A stretch of DNA of 64,000 nucleotides from an uncultured Alistipes sp. (GCA_944321955.1 CALUNG010000003.1:93206-157205); one strand, 5' to 3'. Positions 26,104 through 35,153 are shown, counted from the stretch's first letter. Program-made: numbers and translations. Notes: a model not told the origin generated them from the letters alone.

Positions 26104-27486
26104 TTAGTAGCGGCCCTGAATGCGGCCGGTCTTCATCAGACCGTCGTAGTGACGCATCAGGAGATGGCTTTCTATCTGCTTGAGAGTGTCGAGCACCACG
26201 CCGACCATGATCAACAGCGACGTACCGCCGTAGAAGTAGGCGAACGACTGCTGAATGTTCAGGAACTTCATCGCCAGTGCCGGAAGAATCGACACGATGG
26301 CAAGGAAGATCGAACCCGGAAGGGTGATTCTCGTCATGATGTTGTCGATGTAGGTAACGGTAGCCTTGCCGGGTTTTACGCCCGGGATGAAACCGCCGTT
26401 GCGCTTCATGTCGTCAGCCATCATTTGGGGGTTGATGATAATTGCGGTGTAGAAGTATGTGAACGCAATTACCAGGAATGCAAGCGTAATGTTGTACCAT
26501 ACGCCGGTCATGTCGGCGAATGCGCCGGCGAAGCCCGGAGCTACCTTCTGGAACAGCATCGGGATGAACATCAGCGCCTGGGCGAAGATGATAGGCATCA
26601 CGTTGGCGGCATTCATCTTGAGAGGAATGTACTGACGTACGCCTCCGTACTGCTTGTTACCCACGATACGCTTTGCATACTGCACGGGCACCTTGCGGAC
26701 GGCCTGCACTACGGCGATCGTAGCCATGAAGACCAGGAACAGGAGCACCAGCTCGACGATGATCATGATCAAGCTGCCGTTCGAAGTGTTGAAGCGGGCG
26801 TTGACCTCTGCGAGCAGGGCGTGCGGCAGACGTGCGACGATACCGATCATGATGATGAGCGATACGCCGTTGCCGATACCCTTGTCGGTGATCTTCTCGC
26901 CCAGCCACATGATGAACATCGTGCCGGCGATCAGGATTACCGTCGCATAGGCGGTGAACATGAACGAGTTACCATACACGAACGCCTGCGGTACCTGGTG
27001 ATACAGATTGGCCACGTATGTCGGTCCCTGAAGGAGCAACACGCCGATGGTCAGGAAACGGGTCCACTGGTTCATTTTGCGGCGGCCGCTCTCACCCTCC
27101 TTCTGCATCTTCTGGAAGTAAGGTATCATGATACCCAACAGCTGGATGATGATCGAAGCGGTGATGTACGGCATTACACCGAGTGCGAATATCGCTGCAT
27201 TGGCAAATGCACCGCCGGAGAATACGTTCAACAGACCAAGAAGGCTGTTGTTGTCCATCTGGCTTGCCAGTGCCGAACCCTCACCCAGAAGGTTGGGGTT
27301 GATACCCGGTATTACCACAAAACAACCCAAGCGATACACAAGAAGCAGGAGCAGCGTATAGCCTACGCGCTTGCGCAGCTCCTCGATCTTGTATATGTTC
27401 TTGAGAGTTTCACGAAGCTTCTTGTTGGCTGCCAAGAGGGCTATGATAACCAAAAAGACAATGCCAACAATCAGATAACTTTTCAT
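26104..27486 (-). CDS. secY: Protein translocase subunit SecY with an extra N-terminal hydrophobic segment
   Basis: The central pore protein of the Sec translocon, 460 residues from the ATG at 27486 (a TTG lies two codons earlier). The canonical part starts about residue 25 (LRETLKNIYKIEELRKRVGY) and then shows ten membrane segments with VVIPGINPN, GVMPYITASIIIQLL and the cytosolic loops. Ahead of it is a hydrophobic helix (SYLIVGIVFLVIIALLAANK) that E. coli and B. subtilis SecY lack. An in-frame TTG at codon 18 would remove most of it. It follows rplO by 24 bases. Confidence 0.95.
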   Translation of the reverse strand: MKSYLIVGIVFLVIIALLAANKKLRETLKNIYKIEELRKRVGYTLLLLLVYRLGCFVVIPGINPNLLGEGSALASQMDNNSLLGLLNVFSGGAFANAAIFALGVMPYITASIIIQLLGIMIPYFQKMQKEGESGRRKMNQWTRFLTIGVLLLQGPTYVANLYHQVPQAFVYGNSFMFTAYATVILIAGTMFIMWLGEKITDKGIGNGVSLIIMIGIVARLPHALLAEVNARFNTSNGSLIMIIVELVLLFLVFMATIAVVQAVRKVPVQYAKRIVGNKQYGGVRQYIPLKMNAANVMPIIFAQALMFIPMLFQKVAPGFAGAFADMTGVWYNITLAFLVIAFTYFYTAIIINPQMMADDMKRNGGFIPGVKPGKATVTYIDNIMTRITLPGSIFLAIVSILPALAMKFLNIQQSFAYFYGGTSLLIMVGVVLDTLKQIESHLLMRHYDGLMKTGRIQGRY

Positions 27487-27510
27487 AAACAATCAGGTTT
27501 TTCAGGTTTC

Positions 27511-27957
27511 TTACAATTTCTCCACGCTGCCGCCGGCTGCCGTGATTGCTGCTTCGGCACTCTTCGAGAATGCGTTGGCCGTAACCTTCAGAGCCTTGGT
27601 GAGAGAACCGTTGCCCAGAATCTTGACCTTGTCGTTCGACGATACGAAGCCCGCGGCCACCAGGGTCTCGAGATTCACTTCGGTCAGGTTTTTCTTTGCT
27701 GCCAGCTCCTCGAGAGTCGACAGGTTGATGGGCTTGAACTCGACTCTCTTCAGATTCGTGAAGCCGAACTTCGGCAGACGACGCTGCAACGGCATCTGAC
27801 CTCCTTCGAATCCCAGCTTGCGGGAGTAACCCGAACGCGACTGCGCACCCTTGTTACCGCGAGTCGCATATCCGCCGTGGCCCGAACCTGCACCGCGTCC
27901 GATACGTTTGTCATGGTGAGTCGAACCCTTTGCGGGTTTGAGATTATTGAGTTCCAT
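27511..27957 (-). CDS. rplO: 50S ribosomal protein L15
   Basis: A 148-residue 23S rRNA-binding protein. It has the typical glycine- and arginine-rich N-terminal arm (KRIGRGAGSGHGGYATRGNK, then RSGYSRKLGFEGGQMPL) and a globular C-terminal domain ending KSAEAAITAAGGSVEKL. It starts two bases after rpmD and precedes secY, the standard spc order. Confidence 0.97.
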   Translation of the reverse strand: MELNNLKPAKGSTHHDKRIGRGAGSGHGGYATRGNKGAQSRSGYSRKLGFEGGQMPLQRRLPKFGFTNLKRVEFKPINLSTLEELAAKKNLTEVNLETLVAAGFVSSNDKVKILGNGSLTKALKVTANAFSKSAEAAITAAGGSVEKL

Positions 27958-27959
27958 TG

Positions 27960-28193
27960 TTATTCCTCCTCTTTCTTAGTTGTTTCACTTACTTTGGCGG
28001 TCTTGGCACCCTCGGCGACAACCTCTACCTTGACGAGGTGGTTGACGCGCTCCAGCATGCCCTTGATGACTGCCGAATCCTCATGCTCGACGCTGCGGTT
28101 GATTTTCTTCAGACCCAGAGCATCGAGATTCTTGCGCTGCTGTGCGGTTGCACCTATGCGGCTTTTGATCTGTGTAATCTTCAATGTAGCCAT
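27960..28193 (-). CDS. rpmD: 50S ribosomal protein L30 with acidic/basic tail
   Basis: The core (MATLKITQIKSRIGATAQQR, LDALGLKKINRSVEHED, VIKGMLERVNHLVKVE) is a complete L30. A tail of about 18 residues (AEGAKTAKVSETTKKEEE) follows, bringing it to 77 residues against about 60 in most bacteria. It lies between rpsE and rplO. Confidence 0.96.
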   Translation of the reverse strand: MATLKITQIKSRIGATAQQRKNLDALGLKKINRSVEHEDSAVIKGMLERVNHLVKVEVVAEGAKTAKVSETTKKEEE

Positions 28194-28206
28194 AGTCGTT
28201 CAGAAA

Positions 28207-28725
28207 TTAACCGTTAAAAACCTGGTTGAGCGATATTCCGCGAACCTGAGCCACGCTGCGGGCGTCGCGCAGTTCGCACAGGGCGCCTACGGTTGCCTTT
28301 ACGAGGTTGTGGGGGTTCGACGAGCCCTTGCTCTTTGCGAGCACGTTCTTCACGCCTACCGACTCGAGGACGGCACGCATGGCACCTCCGGCGATGATAC
28401 CGGTACCGGGTGCGGCAGGACGAATCATTACCAGCGAACCGCCGAAACGCTTCTCCTGCTTGTGGGGAATCGTACCGTTGATTACCGGGATCTTAACGAG
28501 GTTCTTCTTGGCATCCTCGACTCCCTTCGAGATGGCGGCCGTAACTTCCGATGCCTTGCCCAGGCCGTAGCCTACGACACCGTTCTCGTTGCCGACTACC
28601 ACGATAGCCGAGAAGCTGAATGTACGACCTCCCTTTGTTACCTTGGTAACACGCTGTATGCTTACGAGTCTGTCCTTAAGCTCGAGGTCGCTTGTGCGTA
28701 CTTTCTTTATGTTAGTATTTGACAT
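28207..28725 (-). CDS. rpsE: 30S ribosomal protein S5
   Basis: A 172-residue protein of the decoding-side small subunit that affects accuracy and helicase activity. The dsRNA-binding N-terminal part ([40 protein letters not shown]) and the C-terminal domain ([31 protein letters not shown]) are intact. It begins six bases after rplR ends. Confidence 0.98.
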   Translation of the reverse strand: MSNTNIKKVRTSDLELKDRLVSIQRVTKVTKGGRTFSFSAIVVVGNENGVVGYGLGKASEVTAAISKGVEDAKKNLVKIPVINGTIPHKQEKRFGGSLVMIRPAAPGTGIIAGGAMRAVLESVGVKNVLAKSKGSSNPHNLVKATVGALCELRDARSVAQVRGISLNQVFNG

Positions 28726-28731
28726 ATCGCT

Positions 28732-29094
28732 TTAGAATTTAAGACCGCCTTCGCGTGCGGCGTCGGCCAACATTTTAACTCTTCCGTGATAGAGGTAGCC
28801 GTTACGGTCGAATGCGACGGCCGAAATTCCTTTGGCTGCGGCGTTCTTGGCGGCGAGCTTGCCTACCAGTGCTGCAACTTCACTCTTGTTCTTGCCTGCA
28901 GCCTCTGCCGCAACCTCCTTGTCCAAGGACGATGCTGCTGCTAAAGTAACGCCTGCAAGGTCATCTATGAACTGTACGTAGATCTGCTTGTTGCTGCGGA
29001 ATACAGTCATACGGGGACGCTCCGATGTGCCGCTTACGATCTTGCGGATACGCATCTTGATCCTCTCTCTTCTTTCTATCTTATTCAATGACAT
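28732..29094 (-). CDS. rplR: 50S ribosomal protein L18
   Basis: A 120-residue protein that binds 5S rRNA with L5 and L25. Conserved stretches are [40 protein letters not shown] and a C-terminal [20 protein letters not shown]. It lies 18 bases after rplF. Confidence 0.97.
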   Translation of the reverse strand: MSLNKIERRERIKMRIRKIVSGTSERPRMTVFRSNKQIYVQFIDDLAGVTLAAASSLDKEVAAEAAGKNKSEVAALVGKLAAKNAAAKGISAVAFDRNGYLYHGRVKMLADAAREGGLKF

Positions 29095-29112
29095 AACTTG
29101 ACTTGTGTTTTA

Positions 29113-29700
29113 CTATTTAGCATTTGCAGACTTTCCTGCCTTACGACGTATCTGTTCGCCTACGAACTTGATACCCTTGCCCTTGTACGGTTCGGGCTTG
29201 CGCAGCGAGCGGATCTTGGCTGCAACCTGGCCGATGAGCTGTTTGTCGCAGCTCTTGAGTGTTACTATCGGGTTACCCTTCTTCTCGGTTACGGCCGTAG
29301 CGGTAACTTCGGGAGGAAGCTGGAGATAGGTATCGTGCGAATAGCCGAGGCTCATCTCGAGAACGTTGCCCTTGACTTCGGCCTTGAAACCTACACCTAC
29401 GAGTTCCTGTTTGATCTCATAGCCTTTCGAGACTCCGATGACCATGTTGTTGATGAGTGCGCGATAGAGTCCGTGCATCGAACGATGACGCGGCTGATTG
29501 GTCGGGCGTGTCACGAACACTGCGGGGATCTCCTTTTCGGTCTCCTTCTCCTTGTGCGTGCCAACTTCAACTTTGATGTCCGAGTCTACCTTCTGGCTCA
29601 GTGTACCAAGTGGCCCTTTCACGCTTACCGTGTTGTCGGGTGCTACCGTGACGGTTACTCCGGCAGGCAAGTTTACAGGTAATTTACCAATTCTTGACAT
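29113..29700 (-). CDS. rplF: 50S ribosomal protein L6
   Basis: A 195-residue protein at the factor-binding base of the large subunit. It starts MSRIGKLPVNLPAGVTVTVA and ends with the C-terminal RNA-binding KPEPYKGKGIKFVGEQIRRK. A short insert (KEKETEKEIPAVFVTRPTNQ, about 50-70) makes it longer than the E. coli protein and fits the Bacteroidetes form. It follows rpsH. Confidence 0.97.
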   Translation of the reverse strand: MSRIGKLPVNLPAGVTVTVAPDNTVSVKGPLGTLSQKVDSDIKVEVGTHKEKETEKEIPAVFVTRPTNQPRHRSMHGLYRALINNMVIGVSKGYEIKQELVGVGFKAEVKGNVLEMSLGYSHDTYLQLPPEVTATAVTEKKGNPIVTLKSCDKQLIGQVAAKIRSLRKPEPYKGKGIKFVGEQIRRKAGKSANAK

Positions 29701-29718
29701 TGTGTTTGGATTTTAACA

Positions 29719-30117
29719 TTAATAGATATAGCACAATACTTCGCCGCCAACGTTCTCCTGACGTGCCTTGGCATCGGTCATGATGCCCTTCGACGTCGAC
29801 AGGATGGCGATACCCAGACCGTTGAGTACGCGAGGCATGTTGGCCACCGATGCATACTGACGAAGACCGGGACGGCTTACACGCTTCAAATCCTTGATGG
29901 CGTTGCTCTTGGTGGCTGCATCCCACTTGAGAGCGATCTTGATGACGGGGTGACCTTTGGCGTCACTGTCGAACTTGTAGGCAAGGATGTATCCCTGCTC
30001 ATAGAGAATCTTAGTGATTTCCTGCTTAATTTTTGAGCCAGGAGCTTCAACCACTTTGTGGTTGGCTTTCACTGCGTTTCTAATTCTCGTTAAAAAATCC
30101 GCAATTGGATCTGTCAT
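29719..30117 (-). CDS. rpsH: 30S ribosomal protein S8
   Basis: A 132-residue central-domain assembly protein. It begins MTDPIADFLTRIRNAVKANH and ends with the conserved STSKGIMTDAKARQENVGGE. In most bacteria rpsN ends just ahead of rpsH. Here 1.08 kb of non-coding DNA intervenes, and rpsH is the first gene of a separate transcription unit with its own promoter about 110 bp upstream. Confidence 0.98.
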   Translation of the reverse strand: MTDPIADFLTRIRNAVKANHKVVEAPGSKIKQEITKILYEQGYILAYKFDSDAKGHPVIKIALKWDAATKSNAIKDLKRVSRPGLRQYASVANMPRVLNGLGIAILSTSKGIMTDAKARQENVGGEVLCYIY

Positions 30118-30225
30118 AACTGTAATGAATTAAAAGTTAAAAATTAATTGTAAATGCGTCCTTTCCACCTCACTCTCAGGGGTTAACGCCCTTTGCGGGA
30201 AGGCATAAAGTCCACATAAAGCCCA

Positions 30226-30233
30226 CAAAGATA
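30226..30233 (-). promoter_or_regulatory. Promoter (-7 element) of the rpsH-rplQ unit
   Basis: The minus strand reads TATCTTTG, an exact TAnnTTTG, about 110 bp upstream of rpsH. An ATTG lies 22 bp further upstream (30256-30259), slightly beyond the usual spacing. The position right after an AT-rich stretch and the operon break makes it the best candidate start of the second half of the ribosomal cluster. Confidence 0.65.
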
Positions 30234-30894
30234 AGAATTTTCCCGCAAACATGTGCAATTGTCGGCACATCATGTTTTTGTGATCCAACCCTTTCGTGAA
30301 GGTTGCCTATCAAGCTCCGAGGTACAATGATTGCGGGATTTATGGTCTGATCCGGCACCATGCCACAGCCACGTCAAATGCCTTATAATATGTTGAATAT
30401 CTTTATATTATGCAATATACAGACTGTCTATTTTCATCTGGTTGCATGCCTTTTCATAGTGTAAACTGGAGGTCGCAAACAGCAGTAAAAAAGTAATATT
30501 TTTTCGCTATCACGGAAATTTAGGACATTTTTAGCGTAATATAGAACATTTTTTGCTCTTGTCGTAAAAAGGCTTGTATGTTCATGAAAATACCGTTTGA
30601 TCAGACTGGTCACAACCGTTGCATGCGAGCTGCTCCGCACGCGGTATAATGAAGAGCGAGTCTCCGCAGAGTGACTTTTATATTCCGTCAAGAGGGCCAG
30701 CTTTCATGCATCTGTGACGCAGAGACCCGCCAACCGTAAAGCATCCATACGAACGCCGTATACGCGGCAAAAGCAGAGCAACAAACAAGGGTTCACTGCA
30801 TCCTGCGACAGAATCACCGTCAAACGGGTGTGGCGTCAAAATCAAAAGAGTTCGCCAATATCGGGATCATCACGACAGGAATCGACTACGAGAT

Positions 30895-31067
30895 AAGGCG
30901 GCCACGACTGCGAGGCGGGACTGCCGCAACAGAAAAAGAATATCGCCGCAACCGAACGACAAGATCGCAACGACTGCGAAGCAAGGCGGCCACGACTGCA
31001 CGACAAGATCATCACGACTGCGGTGAGACTGTCTCGACTGAAGGGAAGATCATCATGGCTGCGAAGC
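30895..31067. repeat. Degenerate 22-bp tandem repeat array
   Basis: Units with a shared core CACGACTGCG, each opening with AAGRYC or AAGGCG, start at 30895, 30961, 30983, 31005 and 31046. Two worn units fill 30917-30960 and one shortened 19-bp unit fills 31027-31045. The exact 8-mer ACGACTGC recurs at 30904, 30970, 30992 and 31014, that is at spacings of 66, 22 and 22. The 22-bp period is not a multiple of three, so it is not a coding repeat. It lies between a terminator and the AT-rich part of the spc-operon break. Confidence 0.75.
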
Positions 31068-31111
31068 GATGCTGCCTCGCCTTTCAATCGCGGAAGGTCC
31101 AGCCCGGACGC

Positions 31112-31149
31112 AAAAAAATACGAGACCCGCCGACTTGAATCGACGGGTC
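31112..31149 (-). terminator. Intrinsic terminator after rpsN
   Basis: On the minus strand GACCCGTCGA (31140-31149) pairs with TCGGCGGGTC (31124-31133) with one G-U pair, followed after five bases by seven U (31112-31118). It lies 50 bp past the rpsN stop and would end the rpsL-rpsN transcript. Confidence 0.75.
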
Positions 31150-31198
31150 ACGTTATCGGATACCGTCCGTCATACGACGGACAGTTACACTTCGACTG

Positions 31199-31495
31199 CT
31201 ACCAGCTTGCCTTCTTAACGCCCGGGATAAGACCGTTCGAAGCCATCTCGCGGAACTGGATACGGCTGATACCGAACTGGCGGATATATCCCTTCGGACG
31301 ACCCGTAAGCTTGCAACGGTTGTGCTGACGGATAGGATTGGAGTTGCGCGGAAGTTTCGAAAGGGCAATCCATGCCTCTTCGTGATCCATCTCGCCGCTC
31401 TTTACCTTGGCAGCAATCTCCTCACGCTTGTGGGCGTAACGCTTTGCGAGTTTCGCACGCTTTACCTCGCGTGCCTTCATTGACTCTTTTGCCAT
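31199..31495 (-). CDS. rpsN: 30S ribosomal protein S14 (zinc-free form)
   Basis: A 98-residue protein of the small-subunit head. It is the long form with no CxxC pairs. The C-terminal motif [20 protein letters not shown] and [22 protein letters not shown]-type ending (read in parts) is complete. It starts three bases after rplE ends. It is the last gene before the spc-operon break. Confidence 0.97.
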   Translation of the reverse strand: MAKESMKAREVKRAKLAKRYAHKREEIAAKVKSGEMDHEEAWIALSKLPRNSNPIRQHNRCKLTGRPKGYIRQFGISRIQFREMASNGLIPGVKKASW

Positions 31496-31498
31496 AGC

Positions 31499-32059
31499 TT
31501 ATTGGTTCTTTTTTGCGTTTTTGAAAGGCAGACCGAACTTGCTCAGAAGCGAATAGGCCTCTTCGTCGGTCTTGGCCGATGTTACGAAAGTTATCTCCAT
31601 ACCGAAGATCTTGGTGATCTTGTCGATATCGATCTCGGGGAAGATGATCTGCTCGGCAACGCCAAGGGTGTAGTTGCCCTGGCCGTCGAACTTCTCGTTG
31701 ATACCCTTGAAGTCGCGGATACGCGGCAGGGCTACGGCGATCAGACGCTCGAGGAACTCGTACATGCGATCCGAACGGAGCGTTACACGCACACCGATAG
31801 GCATGCCCTTACGCAGTTTGAAGTTCGAAATATCCTTGCGGGACTTCGTCTGTACGGCCTTCTGACCGGTGATCAAGGTAAGCTCCTCCTGAGCCACTTC
31901 GATAAGCTTCTTATCCGAGATGGCCTGACCCATACCCTGGTTGATAACAATCTTCTCGAGTTTCGGGCACTGCATTACGCTCGTGTAACCGAACTCCTTC
32001 ATAAGGGCAGGAACGATCTGCTCCTTATACTGTGTCTTGAGTGTTGGAACGTATGCCAT
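31499..32059 (-). CDS. rplE: 50S ribosomal protein L5
   Basis: A 186-residue 5S rRNA-binding protein that contacts S13 and P-site tRNA. Conserved parts are [20 protein letters not shown], the loop [39 protein letters not shown] and FPEIDIDKI. Its ATG shares a base with the rplX stop (TAATG), implying coupled translation. Confidence 0.98.
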   Translation of the reverse strand: MAYVPTLKTQYKEQIVPALMKEFGYTSVMQCPKLEKIVINQGMGQAISDKKLIEVAQEELTLITGQKAVQTKSRKDISNFKLRKGMPIGVRVTLRSDRMYEFLERLIAVALPRIRDFKGINEKFDGQGNYTLGVAEQIIFPEIDIDKITKIFGMEITFVTSAKTDEEAYSLLSKFGLPFKNAKKNQ

Positions 32060-32382
32060 TACTTGATCTCCTCCCCTGATTTTTTAGCGTAACGAACTAA
32101 TTTGCCTTCTGCATTGGCCTTGCGACCGATTCTCGTCGGCTTCCCGCTCTTGGGATCGAGCACCTGCAGATTCGAGATATGTATCGGAGCCTCCTGCTCG
32201 ACGATACCTCCCTGAGGATTCTTTGCATTGGGCTTGGTGGCCTTCTTGCAAATGTTGACGCCCTCGACGATTGCACGCTGCTTGTCGACGTCGACCTTCA
32301 GGACTTTACCCTGCTGGCCTTTGCCGTCACCGGCAATGACGTAAACCATATCCCCTTTCTTGATATGTAATTTCACTGACAT
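32059..32382 (-). CDS. rplX: 50S ribosomal protein L24
   Basis: A 107-residue assembly-initiator protein with a KOW domain ([20 protein letters not shown]). The ATG at 32382 gives the standard N-terminus [10 protein letters not shown]. An upstream in-frame start at 32424 would run into rplN and is rejected. The C-terminal part has [19 protein letters not shown]. Confidence 0.96.
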   Translation of the reverse strand: MSVKLHIKKGDMVYVIAGDGKGQQGKVLKVDVDKQRAIVEGVNICKKATKPNAKNPQGGIVEQEAPIHISNLQVLDPKSGKPTRIGRKANAEGKLVRYAKKSGEEIK

Positions 32383-32404
32383 ATTCGTAATCTGTTTTTT
32401 GTTA

Positions 32405-32770
32405 TTACAATACTTCAGGTGCAAGGGAGATAATCTTCATATACTGGTCACGAAGCTCACGGGCTACAGGGCCGAATATACGAGTACCGCGCATTTCACC
32501 TTGGTTGTTGAGCAGCACGACGGCATTGTCGTCGAAACGAATGTAAGAACCGTTCGCACGTCTGATCTCCTTGGTCGTTCTGACCACAACCGCCTTCGAT
32601 ACGGCACCCTTCTTGATGTCGCCCGACGGGGTTGCGCTCTTGACCGCTACCACGATTTTATCGCCGATAGATGCGTAGCGGCGCTTCGTGCCACCAAGCA
32701 CACGAATGCAAAGAACCTCCTTCGCACCGCTGTTATCGGCTACTACAAGTCTACTTTCTTGCTGTATCAT
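32405..32770 (-). CDS. rplN: 50S ribosomal protein L14
   Basis: A 121-residue protein that forms the bridge to 16S rRNA and binds L19. It starts [20 protein letters not shown] and ends [20 protein letters not shown], which is full length. It lies two bases after rpsQ. Confidence 0.98.
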   Translation of the reverse strand: MIQQESRLVVADNSGAKEVLCIRVLGGTKRRYASIGDKIVVAVKSATPSGDIKKGAVSKAVVVRTTKEIRRANGSYIRFDDNAVVLLNNQGEMRGTRIFGPVARELRDQYMKIISLAPEVL

Positions 32771-32772
32771 AA

Positions 32773-33027
32773 CTACTTAGCTCTTTCAATGATTTGTACT
32801 AATCTCCAACGCTTCGTTTTGCTCAACGGGCGGGTCTCCATAATGCGTACAGTATCTCCCTCCTTGCAGGTCTCATCGAGGCACTCGGCCACGAACTTCG
32901 TAGTCTTGTTCACGAACTTACCGTAAATCGGGTGCTTAACCTTACGCGCAACCGCAACCACAATGGTCTTCTCCATCTTGTTGCTGACAACGACCCCAAT
33001 ACGCTCTTTTCTAAGATTTCTTTCCAT
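32773..33027 (-). CDS. rpsQ: 30S ribosomal protein S17
   Basis: An 84-residue primary 16S rRNA-binding OB-fold protein. The ATG at 33027 gives [20 protein letters not shown], the usual start, and lies eight bases after rpmC. The C-terminal [20 protein letters not shown] is conserved. An upstream frame extension to 33042 overlaps rpmC and is not needed. Confidence 0.96.
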   Translation of the reverse strand: MERNLRKERIGVVVSNKMEKTIVVAVARKVKHPIYGKFVNKTTKFVAECLDETCKEGDTVRIMETRPLSKTKRWRLVQIIERAK

Positions 33028-33035
33028 AATAGTAA

Positions 33036-33230
33036 TTAACATTTAGGGTTCTTCTGACGCAGAATTGTCAGCATACGAGCTATATCTCTGCGGGATTTCT
33101 TGATTATCGAAGGATTCTCGATAGGCGATACTGCATGCTGCACCTTCAGCTGCGAAAGCTTTGCCTTCTCAGCCTCGATACGCTCCTGCAGATCCTGAAT
33201 TGACATATCCTTTATTTCAGCACTTTTCAT
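33036..33230 (-). CDS. rpmC: 50S ribosomal protein L29
   Basis: A 64-residue two-helix protein near the tunnel exit, the docking site for trigger factor and SRP. It reads [20 protein letters not shown], then a helix [17 protein letters not shown]. It lies 15 bases after rplP, the standard order. Confidence 0.96.
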   Translation of the reverse strand: MKSAEIKDMSIQDLQERIEAEKAKLSQLKVQHAVSPIENPSIIKKSRRDIARMLTILRQKNPKC

Positions 33231-33245
33231 ATCTTTTCTCCTTCT

Positions 33246-33677
33246 TTAATTATTTGCCGACTCCTCGAAGTCGCGTCTTACTATGAATTTGGTCGTAATA
33301 GGCAGCTTCTGGGCTCCGAGACGCAATGCCTCCTTTGCCACTTCCAAGGGCACGCCTTCGGCCTCGAAGAGAACACGGCCGGGAGTTACGGGAGCTACGA
33401 ATCCTTCGGGATTACCCTTACCTTTACCCATACGTACCTCGGCAGGCTTCTTGGTGATGGGTTTGTCGGGGAAGATGCGGATCCATATCTGTCCTTCACG
33501 TTTCATGTAACGCGTGATTGCCTGACGCGCTGCTTCTATCTGGCGGCCCGTGATCCACATGGACTCAAGGGCCTTGATGCCGAACGAACCGTATGCAAGT
33601 TGGTTACCTCTTTGAGCTAAACCCTTCATACGACCCTTCTGCATTCTTCTAAACTTGGTCTTTTTTGGCTGTAACAT
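33246..33677 (-). CDS. rplP: 50S ribosomal protein L16
   Basis: A 143-residue protein near the A-site finger and peptidyl-transferase centre. Conserved parts are [40 protein letters not shown] and [20 protein letters not shown]. The Arg in the KPxxK loop region, a site of hydroxylation in some bacteria, is present. It starts 29 bases after rpsC. Confidence 0.98.
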   Translation of the reverse strand: MLQPKKTKFRRMQKGRMKGLAQRGNQLAYGSFGIKALESMWITGRQIEAARQAITRYMKREGQIWIRIFPDKPITKKPAEVRMGKGKGNPEGFVAPVTPGRVLFEAEGVPLEVAKEALRLGAQKLPITTKFIVRRDFEESANN

Positions 33678-33706
33678 AGCTGTACTTTTCGCTTAAAAGG
33701 TCCGAC

Positions 33707-34447
33707 TTACTTATTGTTGTTGTTGCGTCTTCTCTTGGGAGCGCCCTTGCCGCCGCGGCCATGCTGACGTTCACCGGCACCCTGCTGTGCGGATGCTCCG
33801 GCTATTTCGAACAGATCGCGCTTGCCGTAAACGGTACCGTGGCAGATCCATACCTTGACTCCGAGGATACCCACCTTGGTGAGGGCTTCGGTCAGGCAGT
33901 AGTCCACGTCCGCACGGAAGGTGTGCAACGGAATACGACCCTCCTTCATCATCTCGCTGCGGGCCATTTCGGCGCCGCCTACACGGCCCGAGATCTGAAC
34001 CTTGATACCCTCGGCGCCCATACGCATCGTCGATGCGATGGCCGTCTTCACGGCACGACGGTACGATACGCGGCCTTCGAGCTGACGGGCGATGTTCTGA
34101 CCTACGATGATGGCATCGACCTCGGGGCGCTTAACCTCGAAGATATTGATCTGAACCTCCTTGCCGGTGAGTTTCTTCAACTCCTCCTTGAGCTTGTCGA
34201 CCTCCTGGCCGCCCTTGCCGATGATGATACCCGGACGGGCCGTCGAGATGGTTACGGTTACGAGTTTGAGCGTACGCTCTATGATAATTCTCGAAATACT
34301 TGCCTTTGCCAAACGGACATTCAAGTATTTACGTATCTTGGCGTCTTCGACCAATTTCTCTGAGAAATCCTTACCACCGAACCAGTTGGAGTCCCAACCT
34401 TTGATGATACCAAGACGGTTTGCTATTGGATTTACTTTCTGTCCCAT
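33707..34447 (-). CDS. rpsC: 30S ribosomal protein S3
   Basis: A 246-residue mRNA-entry-channel protein. The N-terminal KH type II domain ([20 protein letters not shown]) and the C-terminal domain ([20 protein letters not shown], then [14 protein letters not shown]) are complete. It ends with an unusual Gln/Gly/Arg/Asn-rich tail ([20 protein letters not shown]). It lies three bases after rplV. Confidence 0.98.
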   Translation of the reverse strand: MGQKVNPIANRLGIIKGWDSNWFGGKDFSEKLVEDAKIRKYLNVRLAKASISRIIIERTLKLVTVTISTARPGIIIGKGGQEVDKLKEELKKLTGKEVQINIFEVKRPEVDAIIVGQNIARQLEGRVSYRRAVKTAIASTMRMGAEGIKVQISGRVGGAEMARSEMMKEGRIPLHTFRADVDYCLTEALTKVGILGVKVWICHGTVYGKRDLFEIAGASAQQGAGERQHGRGGKGAPKRRRNNNNK

Positions 34448-34450
34448 TTG

Positions 34451-34861
34451 TTACTTGTTTTCAGCGATTACCATTTTATCTACTACGATCGTCACGTGGT
34501 TCGAACGTTTGCGTATGCGGTGAGCGCGACCCTGAGGTGCAGCCTGTATACGCTTGAGCATTCTGCCGCCGTCGACCATGACCTCCTTGACGCAAAGCTT
34601 GACGTCTTCGAGACGTTCGCCTTCGTTCTTTGCCTCCCAGTTGGCGATTGCCGAGCGGAGCAGCTTCTCCATTCTGATCGACGCCTCTTTCTTCGAGTAA
34701 CGAAGAATACCAAGTGCCTTGTTTATCTCCACACCGCGGATGATGTCGGCCACCAGGCGCATTTTACGGGGCGACGTAGGGCAGTTACGCATGATAGCGA
34801 TAGCCTTCTGCTTCTTTTCAGCCTTGAGTTTCTCGGCTCTTATTGATTTTCTTGCACCCAT
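34451..34861 (-). CDS. rplV: 50S ribosomal protein L22
   Basis: A 136-residue protein whose beta-hairpin lines the exit tunnel. Conserved parts are [40 protein letters not shown] and the hairpin end [20 protein letters not shown]. No obvious macrolide-resistance deletion is seen in the hairpin. It lies six bases after rpsS. Confidence 0.97.
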   Translation of the reverse strand: MGARKSIRAEKLKAEKKQKAIAIMRNCPTSPRKMRLVADIIRGVEINKALGILRYSKKEASIRMEKLLRSAIANWEAKNEGERLEDVKLCVKEVMVDGGRMLKRIQAAPQGRAHRIRKRSNHVTIVVDKMVIAENK

Positions 34862-34867
34862 TTTCTA

Positions 34868-35137
34868 CTATTTTTTCTTGTTACCTGCATGACCACGGAA
34901 GTTACGGGTAGGAGCGAACTCACCGAGTTTGTGGCCTACCATGTTCTCGGTTACGTACACGGGAATGAACTTGTTTCCGTTGTGGACAGCTATCGTCTGA
35001 CCTACGAAGTCAGGCGAAATCATACTTGCTCGCGACCAAGTCTTTATTACAGACTTCTTATTGCCCTCTGCCTGAGCTATGACCTTAGCTTCGAGTTTCG
35101 GGTCGATAAACGGTCCTTTTTTCAATGAACGACTCAT
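34868..35137 (-). CDS. rpsS: 30S ribosomal protein S19
   Basis: An 89-residue head protein that contacts S13 and the A-site finger. It starts [20 protein letters not shown] and ends [20 protein letters not shown]. Full length. It lies 16 bases after rplB. Confidence 0.98.
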   Translation of the reverse strand: MSRSLKKGPFIDPKLEAKVIAQAEGNKKSVIKTWSRASMISPDFVGQTIAVHNGNKFIPVYVTENMVGHKLGEFAPTRNFRGHAGNKKK

Positions 35138-35153
35138 TATGTACTCTTTTTAA

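Larger units (their letters stand above)
30118..31198. other. 1.1-kb non-coding interruption of the spc operon between rpsN and rpsH
   Basis: Reading in the direction of transcription (right to left) it holds a hairpin at 31164-31181, the rpsN-side terminator (31112-31149), a degenerate 22-bp tandem repeat (30895-31067), a low-information stretch, an AT-rich part (about 30370-30600) with two similar ACATTTTT sites, and the rpsH promoter (30226-30233). Short frames in it (for example 85 codons on the minus strand at 30434-30691) match nothing I recognise and I do not call them. The composition of the AT-rich part differs from the neighbouring genes. Confidence 0.8.

Noticed and set aside
25927-28722. 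A 931-codon plus-strand frame across map, secY, rplO, rpmD and rpsE
   Set aside because: Antisense to five conserved ribosomal-cluster genes; composition (His/Arg/Gln-rich) is that of a shadow frame.
30434-30691. An 85-codon minus-strand frame in the spc-operon gap
   Set aside because: No signal, no known domain, no nearby start signal, and the sequence is AT-rich intergenic in character. Could be revisited if conserved.
30895-31067. Possible CRISPR array
   Set aside because: Units are directly adjacent with no unique spacers, are degenerate, and no cas gene is present.
30830-31138. A 102-codon plus-strand frame through the 22-bp repeat
   Set aside because: The repeat period is not a multiple of three, so the peptide has no repeat; it also runs into the terminator. 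Not a coding repeat.
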